NCBI GenBank assembly: GCA_022340265.1
Contig: JAJDOH010000266.1
Location: 1-39,380, forward strand
Length of the DNA: 39,380 nt
Reading direction: 5' to 3'
DNA from: Deltaproteobacteria bacterium
Lineage (GTDB): Bacteria > Desulfobacterota > DSM-4660 > Desulfatiglandales > Desulfatiglandaceae
The notes beneath the pieces are model-generated. The model ran no database searches, was not told the origin of the DNA, and saw only the letters and a program-made list of their open reading frames with translations. Shown here one piece after another: positions 33,968 to 39,380 of the stretch. The translations under genes and the position numbers were made by a program. Positions within the stretch are counted from its first letter, which is position 1. Every line of letters begins with the position of its first letter.

Positions 33968-33992
33968 ACGCAAAACCAGAAGGCAGCGGCCA

Positions 33993-34266
33993 TGACATCC
34001 GTAATAAAGTATTATGAGGTAATCGATTCGGTGGCCGTCATCGGCAACTACCCCTTGATCTGAAGCTCCACCACACATATGACTACCGGGTCCCACTTCC
34101 GGCAGAAACCCAGTTGTCATTGTGGGCGACGGAGAACGCAGGCTGCGCCACATCCCGTGCTGCAAACCCGAAAGAGGCAACCCCGCAGAAGAAACACCGC
34201 GAAGAACTGATTCAGATCCTTGAAAACGTTGATTTCGATCTCTCAAAGGAACCCGCATCAAGATGA
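33993..34266 (+). pseudogene. Possible frameshifted small gene, unidentified
   Basis: An ATG at 33993 opens MTSVIKYYEVIDSVAVIGNY, then P-L-I and a stop. From about 34052 another frame stays open to the TGA ending at 34266 (DLKLHHTYDYRVPLPAETQL...KKHREELIQILENVDFDLSK). A single frameshift would join them into about 90 codons. I recognise no family, and the region may be non-coding. Confidence 0.3.
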
Positions 34267-34372
34267 CTCCCGTGTATCATTAGGCACCGTCCAGGATCGA
34301 AGCCCATGTAAAGATCTGCGTATTTGCTTTACTCATGGAGCGGCTTTCGGAGATCAGTCTCATATTTTTTTC

Positions 34373-34401
34373 TTGACAATAGAAAGCTTCCTGACTAGAG
34401 A
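34373..34401 (+). promoter_or_regulatory. Sigma-70 type promoter of the acyl-CoA gene cluster
   Basis: TTGACA (34373-34378), a 17-bp spacer, then a weak -10 TAGAGA (34396-34401). The 17-bp block TTCTTGACAATAGAAAG is repeated exactly at 38053-38069. The -10 overlaps the first GACC/GGTC operator. Confidence 0.6.
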
Positions 34402-34430
34402 CCAAGTGGTCGGACATTGACCAATCGGTC
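34400..34430. promoter_or_regulatory. Two tandem GACC-N4-GGTC operators
   Basis: GACCAAGTGGTC (34400-34411) and GACCAATCGGTC (34419-34430), 19 bp centre to centre and each followed by GGA. They overlap the promoter, as expected for repression. The form fits a TetR-family operator, and the TetR-SDR fusion at 38296 is the obvious candidate regulator (inference). Confidence 0.7.
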
Positions 34431-34598
34431 GGATAGACAGGTGTCCACTGGATTCATCATTAAAGGCCGCATGCCAAATGGTTAAGCCCTTTTTCAAACA
34501 TCGAACCTCAGATTCTCGGGCGAAAAGCTCTGTGATTGTCCGCCAATTCGTCAAAAACATCGTCATAGGCAAATAATGTGTTTTTATGGGAGGGTATC

Positions 34599-34923
34599 AT
34601 GATGAAATATAAACACCTGCGCCGTGGCATCGGAGAAGGCTGTCTTTGCCCAACGGGCCTTGGCAATCGGATTGATAAACCGTGTGCTACCCCACGATGA
34701 TGTCATGTCATGCGTTGTGGAAATGGCCAACAGCGTAATCAAGTCATCTCCGGTGTCGCTGAAAATAATCAAAGAGACTTCACAAAGGATAATGGGTGAA
34801 AAATTGTATGATTTTTGGATCTCCCAAATCCGAAGTCTGAAAGAAGTATCGCGTAGTTCGGACTGGATGGAAGGGGCCACTGCGTTTATGGAAAAGAGAT
34901 CTCAGCAGTTTGTGGGTCAGTGA
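34599..34923 (+). pseudogene. Enoyl-CoA hydratase gene with large 5' deletion
   Basis: A strong ribosome site (GGGAGGG) and ATGATGAAATATAAACACCT remain from the original start, but the frame then shifts into the C-terminal part of a crotonase: AQRALAIGLINRVLPHDDVM, then NSVIKSSPVSLKIIKETSQR. The N-terminal half with the oxyanion-hole and catalytic residues is gone. The GTG at 34624 could start a 99-residue fragment without activity. Confidence 0.85.
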
Positions 34924-35009
34924 ATTTTTTGGTCAATGGTTTCCAAAGGGTGAATGGAGAGCGGGGAGCGATTTAGCAGGATCGTTAAGACTCAATCAGG
35001 GGGTATTGA

Positions 35010-35426
35010 ATGGGCTTTAAAAGTGATACAGAATACTTGGACTTTAAAAGATCAATAACCGATTTCCTCTGGAAAGAAGTTGACCCATTGGTCCCTCAGA
35101 TGGAGGAGAAAAATCACATTCCCAAGGAGATACTCTTTCCCAAATTCCGGGAAATGGGATTGTTCGGCCTGATTATCCCTGAGGCGTACGGCGGCATGGG
35201 TCTGACAACGGTTCAATATTTGCCTATTCTGGCTGAGTTGTCGAAAGTGAGCGGCGCCATCAGGGCTCTTATTCACGTTCACCTCACGTCGGCCCGAGCT
35301 ATTGTTTGCTTTGGGAGGGAAGACTTAATGTGCTTGAAGAAGGGACCCCTTCCATTCAGAGAATGGTCACAGCCAGAGCCTTGCTTTCGGGTGATCTTCC
35401 GTGGACTTCTCCCTGGTAGATCATAG
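35010..35426 (+). pseudogene. Acyl-CoA dehydrogenase gene with internal deletion
   Basis: The first 95-100 codons are a normal N-terminal domain (MGFKSDTEYLDFKRSITDFL, LFGLIIPEAYGGMGLTTVQY). After SARAIVCFGRE the frame breaks. In another frame follows NVLEEGTPSIQRMVTARALL, then S-G-D, the family's usual C-terminal motif (EGT-S-x-IQR). Roughly 250 central codons, including the FAD-binding and catalytic parts, have been lost. Non-functional. Confidence 0.88.
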
Positions 35427-35493
35427 CGAAAGCCCTGCCTGTTAATGCGTCAGGAATCAGGGACGATCCGTCCCAATAGAATGGGGGTTGGTC

Positions 35494-36261
35494 ATGAGAA
35501 TTAGCGAATGCACTGCAGTTGTCACGGGAGGGGCCTCAGGGCTTGGAGAGGCCACTGTCCGAATGGTCGTCGAAGCAGGAGGACAGGCCGCCATCCTGGA
35601 TTTGGACGAGGAGAGGGGCCTGAGAACCGCATCCGAACTGGGTGAAAAGGCCATCTTCTGCAAGACGGATGTGGTGGATGAACGGAGTGTCCAGGCTGCC
35701 ATGGACAAGACGTTTGCATCTTTCGGAGCGATTCATGTTGCTGTCAACTGTGCAGGTATTGCGCCGCCGGCAAAGGTACTCGGGAAGAACGGACCGATAC
35801 CCATTACCCTTTTTAACCGGGTGGTGCAGATCAATTTATTGGGGACAATGAACGTCATCAGGCTATCTGGCGAAAAAATGCTTGAAAATTCACCGAACAC
35901 CGACGGTGAGAAAGGTGTCGTGGTCAATACAGCATCTGCTGCCGCCTTTGACGGACAGATCGGCCAGGCGGCATATAGTGCTTCCAAGGCGGGTGTCGTG
36001 GGTATGACCCTCCCCATCGCCCGGGAGTTCGCCGAATATGGAATAAGGGTGATGACGATTGCGCCGGGCCTCTTTGAAACCCCAATGCTGGCAGGGTTGC
36101 CTGAAAAGGCAAAGGCGTCTCTCGGCAAAATGACACCTTTTCCGAAACGGTTGGGAAAACCGGCCGAATTTGCTGGTCTGGTGAAACATATAATAGAGAA
36201 TTCGATGTTGAATGGGGAGGTCATCCGGCTTGATGGCGCCCTGCGAATGGCGGCCAAATGA
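35494..36261 (+). CDS. SDR 3-hydroxyacyl-CoA dehydrogenase (HSD10-like)
   Basis: A 255-residue short-chain dehydrogenase: cofactor motif TGGASGLGEA, NCAG (VNCAGIAPP), catalytic Ser in VVVNTASAAAFDGQIG and YSASK. The sequence around DGQIGQAAYSASK and IAPGLFETPMLAGLPE is characteristic of HSD10 / 2-methyl-3-hydroxybutyryl-CoA dehydrogenases, which oxidise 3-hydroxyacyl-CoA to 3-ketoacyl-CoA with NAD+. ATG 35494 is preferred to the TTG at 35488. It would feed the thiolase encoded 86 bp downstream, as in beta-oxidation or branched-chain degradation. Confidence 0.88.
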   Translation: MRISECTAVVTGGASGLGEATVRMVVEAGGQAAILDLDEERGLRTASELGEKAIFCKTDVVDERSVQAAMDKTFASFGAIHVAVNCAGIAPPAKVLGKNGPIPITLFNRVVQINLLGTMNVIRLSGEKMLENSPNTDGEKGVVVNTASAAAFDGQIGQAAYSASKAGVVGMTLPIAREFAEYGIRVMTIAPGLFETPMLAGLPEKAKASLGKMTPFPKRLGKPAEFAGLVKHIIENSMLNGEVIRLDGALRMAAK

Positions 36262-36347
36262 TGGCACACTTGTTTTGAGGAAAACGGAACTTTAAAGGAA
36301 ACAAATGCCCGGGGCAGCCCCTTTGTCCGGACCTTGGGAGGTGTTAA

Positions 36348-37619
36348 ATGACGAATCAAAAAAGGAGAAAACTGGGAAGAGGCGTGGCCGTAGTGGGCGC
36401 CGGCATGTCAAAATTCGGCATGTTCAGGGACCGGGACTCAAAGGACCTGTTTGCCGAGGCCTATGGTGAACTGGTCGCCTCGGTGGATAGAGGGTTCGAC
36501 CCTGCGGATATTGATGCGCTCTATCTGGGAAATTTTTCAAACGACTTCTTCATGCATCAGGCCCATTGGGGACCACTGATTTCCGACCTGATCGGTCTCA
36601 CGCCCAAACCCGCTACCAGGACGGAAGGCGCTTGTGCCTCGAGCGCTTTGGCCTTTAGAGAAGGTGTCTTTGCCATTGCCTCGGGATTCTATGACGTGGT
36701 CCTGGTCGGTGGTGTGGAAGAGATGTCAAAACGAACCACGGAAGAGGTCGCCGAAGGTTTGGCTTTGGCCACCGTTCCCTATGAAGGGGAAGCGGGGTTT
36801 ACCTTTCCCGGCGTTTTCGGGGCCTTGGCAACGGCTTATTTTCACAAATACGGGGCCACACGCGAGCATCTGATGAATGTGACCATCAAGAGCCACAACA
36901 ACGCCCCTCTCAACCCGAAGGCCCAGTTTCCCCTTACGATCCGGGATATGATGAATGCCAAGATCAAGAGTGCCGAAAAAAAGGGCATACCGCTTCCGGA
37001 ATGGCAGGATGAAAAGGCGTTTTTGAGTGATCCCCGCGTAAATCCCCCTGTGGCTTGGCCCATGCATCTCTACGACTGTTGCCCCATCAGTGATGGGGCC
37101 AGCTGCATGCTGTTGGTTGGAGAAGAAATTGCCAGGAATTTTACCGATGATCCTTTGCATGTCGTCGGCATGGGCCAGGGGAGCGGCAAGGGTTTGCATG
37201 CTTGTGACGATCTTACATATTTTGAAGCAACCCGATATGCGGCAAAAGAGGCCTACGGGATGTCGAATCTTGGGCCTGAAGACATTCAGTTCTCGGAAGT
37301 ACACGACTGTTTTTCCATCGCCGAGATTATTCATATCGAAGATTTGGGGTTTTTTGGGCCGGGGGAAGGTTATAAAGCCGTGGAACAAGGCTTGACCCGA
37401 CTGGATGGCCCAAAACCGATCAATACCTCGGGAGGCCTGAAGTGCAAAGGACATCCGGTGGGCGCAACGGGGATTTCCCAGCTTTTTGAAGTCTGGACCC
37501 AATTGCGGGGAAATGCCGGTGAACGTCAGATCCCTAATAAAGACCTTAGAATCGGAGCGGCACATAATCTGGGGGGTACGGGCGGCACCTGTACCTTTAC
37601 GATCCTTGAAAGGAGATAG
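36348..37619 (+). CDS. SCP-x-type thiolase (acetyl-CoA acyltransferase)
   Basis: A 423-residue thiolase with the nucleophilic Cys in EGACASSALAF (C96). HDCFSIAEI and CKGHPVGATG supply the catalytic His and Cys region, and HNLGGTGG is at the end. It belongs to the SCP-x/BbsB-like group that usually works with a DUF35 OB-fold partner; that partner begins 4 bp downstream. It cleaves a 3-ketoacyl-CoA to acyl-CoA and acetyl-CoA (or similar). A GGGAGGTG ribosome site precedes the ATG. The chain length or branching of its substrate cannot be told from the sequence. Confidence 0.88.
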   Translation: MTNQKRRKLGRGVAVVGAGMSKFGMFRDRDSKDLFAEAYGELVASVDRGFDPADIDALYLGNFSNDFFMHQAHWGPLISDLIGLTPKPATRTEGACASSALAFREGVFAIASGFYDVVLVGGVEEMSKRTTEEVAEGLALATVPYEGEAGFTFPGVFGALATAYFHKYGATREHLMNVTIKSHNNAPLNPKAQFPLTIRDMMNAKIKSAEKKGIPLPEWQDEKAFLSDPRVNPPVAWPMHLYDCCPISDGASCMLLVGEEIARNFTDDPLHVVGMGQGSGKGLHACDDLTYFEATRYAAKEAYGMSNLGPEDIQFSEVHDCFSIAEIIHIEDLGFFGPGEGYKAVEQGLTRLDGPKPINTSGGLKCKGHPVGATGISQLFEVWTQLRGNAGERQIPNKDLRIGAAHNLGGTGGTCTFTILERR

Positions 37620-37623
37620 CCCG

Positions 37624-38040
37624 ATGGAACAAATGCCTTTTAACGATATTTCTTACAGACATTTCTTAAATGAAGAGAGGCTAATGGGTTCAAGATGCAA
37701 GAAATGCCATGGGCTCTTTTTGCCCCCCCGACCCATTTGCATCACATGTCATGGCACGGACATGGCGTGGGTTGAAATGGAAGGAAGCGGCAAGCTGGGG
37801 GCGTTTACATGTATTTCCATAGGACCGCAGTTCATGATTGAAGAAGGGTTTAATCGGAAAAACCCTTATTGTACCGGTGTCGTGGAAATGAAAGAGGGTG
37901 TCAGGGTTGATGCCCGCATTGAAGGCGTGGACACCCGTAAGCCCGAAGAGATTCAGGTGGGGATGCCGCTGGTCGTGAAATTCCTGCACAGGCAAAATGA
38001 GGGGATTGAAAAAACCTACCTTGCATTTGAACCGGTTTGA
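37624..38040 (+). CDS. DUF35 zinc-ribbon OB-fold thiolase partner
   Basis: A 138-residue protein with an N-terminal helix (NDISYRHFLNEERL), a zinc ribbon (C25-x2-C28...C39-x2-C42) and an OB fold (MEGSGKLGAFTCISIGPQFM, NPYCTGVVEMKEGVRVDARI). Such proteins form complexes with SCP-x-type thiolases (BbsA-BbsB and ChsH2-like systems) and help bind acyl-CoA. AGGAG lies before the ATG, which begins 4 bp after the thiolase stop, so the two are translationally coupled. Confidence 0.9.
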   Translation: MEQMPFNDISYRHFLNEERLMGSRCKKCHGLFLPPRPICITCHGTDMAWVEMEGSGKLGAFTCISIGPQFMIEEGFNRKNPYCTGVVEMKEGVRVDARIEGVDTRKPEEIQVGMPLVVKFLHRQNEGIEKTYLAFEPV

Positions 38041-38054
38041 CCCATGTTTTCTTC

Positions 38055-38084
38055 TTGACAATAGAAAGTTTCTTCGCTTATCTA
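38055..38084 (+). promoter_or_regulatory. Sigma-70 type promoter before the TetR fusion gene
   Basis: TTGACA (38055-38060), then TATCTA at 38079-38084 after an 18-bp spacer. The block TTCTTGACAATAGAAAG is identical to that of the promoter at 34373. An imperfect dyad GTCGGAGGCTGAC (about 38091-38103) could be a weaker operator for self-control. Confidence 0.5.
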
Positions 38085-38242
38085 ACTCGTAGTCGGAGGC
38101 TGACCTCATGTTCGGAAAAGCGGACGGCAAACATCCACGGAATTCATCATTATTAAAAGTTCCGCATATCGAAGATGATAAATCTTTTCTCCCGACATAC
38201 GAAATCATACTTTAAGATGGAAAACCCTACGGGTAAAAAAGT

Positions 38243-38270
38243 CTCCGGCTGAAAAGCGCTTCAGCCGGAG
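38243..38270 (+). terminator. Stable hairpin before the TetR fusion gene
   Basis: CTCCGGCTGA / TCAGCCGGAG, a perfect 10-bp stem with an 8-nt loop, followed by a GCTTGGGTTT tail. It is either a terminator for upstream transcripts or a leader structure of the gene starting 25 bp downstream. Confidence 0.5.
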
Positions 38271-38295
38271 GCTTGGGTTTAGGAGACGTCTCTTT

Positions 38296-39380
38296 TTGAG
38301 TGTCGTACGAACAAAGGTCAGAAACAAGGAACTGGTTGCAAAGCGCAGGGAACAGATCGTGCTTGCCGCCATCAAGCTCTTCTCTCGAAAGGGCTTCCAC
38401 CAAACCAGTTTGAGGGAGTTGGCCGAAGAATCGGGTATCAGTCACGGCAACATATATGAATATGTCGGTTCGAAACAGGACATCTTCTTTCTCATTCATC
38501 AATTCATAGACAATCAGGCCACCCAAGAAAGCAATCGTATCATCGAAAGGGTCGATGACCCCCTAGAAAAGCTCCGCCGAATGGTGAAGGCGGAGTTTCA
38601 ATTGATGTATGAGTGGTCCGATGCGGTGCTTCTATTGTATCAGGAGAGCCACATTCTTGATTCACCTCGCCTCAAGGCATTGCTTGAAAGAGAGCGGCTC
38701 CGTGTCCAGTTGATCGAAGACGTATTGAAAGAGGGCATGGAAAAGGGCCAGTTTAGAAAATTCAACACTCTTGTTGCCGCTAACCTGATTAAGTCCATGG
38801 CGGAGACATGGGTCGTCAAACGCTGGGATTTGAGAGGGCATATCGATCGAATGGAGATGGAGAAGGCGATCCTTGATGTGGCGTTTAACGGGTTGCTTGA
38901 CGGAAAAACATCCCCGGAGGGAGTTCACTGGGAAGAGGAAGAACTTCGAGGAAAATCGGTACTGATTCTGGGCGGAGAAAGCCTGCTTGCAAAGGCCGTC
39001 GCTTTCTCACTTCTCACCAGGGGAATAAGAATGGCCATCCAAACAAGTGATATCCTAGGCGAAAGAAGGGAGTACCCAATCCCTGCGCCGGAGAGATGGC
39101 AGGAAGCAAGGATTTATTCCGCCAAACAATACGGACCGTTAACAGTCGCGCTTTTTAAAGAGATCGTTCATGATTTCGGCCACATCGACATCGTTATCCA
39201 TGATCTGGGCGTTGAAACCGTCGATCCGACTTCCTTTGAAAGGAATAATGAGAGCCCCGTCGGCGGATTACAGGAAAAATTTAATTGTGCACAGGATCTG
39301 GCCGGCGTGGTTGAAAAGAAGATGAGAAAGATGCGGTCGGAAAAGCTGCTGTATCTGATGCCGTGGGCATGGGATAAGTT
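38296..39380 (+). CDS. TetR-type regulator fused to a degenerate SDR-like domain (partial)
   Basis: The frame is open from TTG 38296 (AGGAG 10 nt upstream) to the window edge, 361 codons without a stop. Residues about 15-65 are a TetR HTH (REQIVLAAIKLFSRKGFHQT, ELAEESGISHGNIYEYVGSK), and about 65-200 its helical ligand domain. From about residue 216 a Rossmann-like region follows (LRGKSVLILGGESLLAKAVA, HIDIVIHDLGVETV) resembling a short-chain dehydrogenase, but TGxxxGxG is reduced to LGGESLLA and NNAG to IHDLG. Part of the C-terminus lies outside the window. It probably senses an acyl-CoA or nucleotide and controls the nearby acyl-CoA genes (inference). Confidence 0.8.
   Translation, partial: MSVVRTKVRNKELVAKRREQIVLAAIKLFSRKGFHQTSLRELAEESGISHGNIYEYVGSKQDIFFLIHQFIDNQATQESNRIIERVDDPLEKLRRMVKAEFQLMYEWSDAVLLLYQESHILDSPRLKALLERERLRVQLIEDVLKEGMEKGQFRKFNTLVAANLIKSMAETWVVKRWDLRGHIDRMEMEKAILDVAFNGLLDGKTSPEGVHWEEEELRGKSVLILGGESLLAKAVAFSLLTRGIRMAIQTSDILGERREYPIPAPERWQEARIYSAKQYGPLTVALFKEIVHDFGHIDIVIHDLGVETVDPTSFERNNESPVGGLQEKFNCAQDLAGVVEKKMRKMRSEKLLYLMPWAWDK

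Noticed and set aside
33774..33995. 73-codon basic frame overlapping the Lys-rich mini-gene
   Set aside because: The frame starting at 33842 has a proper ribosome site and a coherent sequence; the longer frame is its shadow.
33770..34261. 163-codon minus-strand frame
   Set aside because: It is antisense to the Lys-rich gene, which explains its hydrophobic run; no start context or family was seen.
38105..38215. 35-codon frame between the DUF35 gene and the TetR fusion
   Set aside because: It lacks a ribosome site and any recognisable feature; probably leader sequence.
1..39380. tRNA or rRNA genes, CRISPR arrays, transposases and integrases
   Set aside because: I looked for cloverleaf-like sequences, regularly spaced repeats and transposase motifs and found none. 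The repeats present are duplicated small genes and regulatory dyads.

Overview
The window looks like a chromosomal segment of a Desulfobacterota (deltaproteobacterial) anaerobe. This is an inference from gene types: multi-PAS sensor proteins, a sigma-54 activator, small CsbD/BON/lmo0937-type stress genes, a SCP-x-type thiolase with a DUF35 partner, and a strict-anaerobe-style radical SAM protein. No rRNA, tRNA, CRISPR array or insertion sequence was seen.

Layout. 1-650: a small stress cassette (DUF3096 protein, csbD remnant, tiny membrane protein). 966-2501: a CrtI/RetSat-like FAD oxidoreductase. 2601-6296 (minus): an envelope operon of small lipoprotein, BON-DUF1207 protein, WXXGXW-repeat protein and a broken mscS. 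6917-8656: a PAS-containing sigma-54 activator. 8842-10795: a second cassette (ABM monooxygenase, sll1863-like protein, DUF3096, lmo0937, BON, Spy/CpxP). 10937-13432: a chimeric lmo0937-CsbD mini-gene, a radical SAM protein and an unknown protein. 13433-15490: a third, partly decayed cassette. 15556-24327: a giant cyclic beta-1,2-glucan synthase. 24416-24907: another ABM gene and a gene relic. 24923-32976 (minus): an operon of fatty acid desaturase, histidine kinase, CheB-CheR-PAS fusion and hybrid kinase. 33426-33967: a TPR-like protein and a Lys-rich mini-protein. 34373-39380: a TetR-type operator region, two acyl-CoA enzyme pseudogenes, an intact SDR, thiolase and DUF35 protein, then a TetR-SDR fusion that runs off the edge.

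What ties it together. Several intergenic regions carry a sigma-54 promoter (GG-N10-GC, or variants with GG or GA at -12). In five of them a tandem pair of AT-centred dyads lies about 98-106 bp upstream of the -24 element. Two dyad classes occur: GGYCAnATATGRCC pairs at 101-132, 6635-6665 and 33175-33205, and CCTCAnTATATnGAGG plus CCAAATATTGAGGG pairs at 8681-8716, 13655-13690 and 15453-15488. This looks like a local enhancer-controlled envelope/membrane stress regulon. The activator at 6917-8656 is the natural candidate regulator, and its PAS input module is shared with two kinases in the desaturase operon. The same units (enhancer, promoter, ABM, sll1863, DUF3096, CsbD, lmo0937, BON) have been duplicated, deleted and fused several times. 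The glucan synthase gene appears to sit between the enhancer and promoter of one such unit. All regulatory claims rest on reading the sequence by eye and have not been tested.
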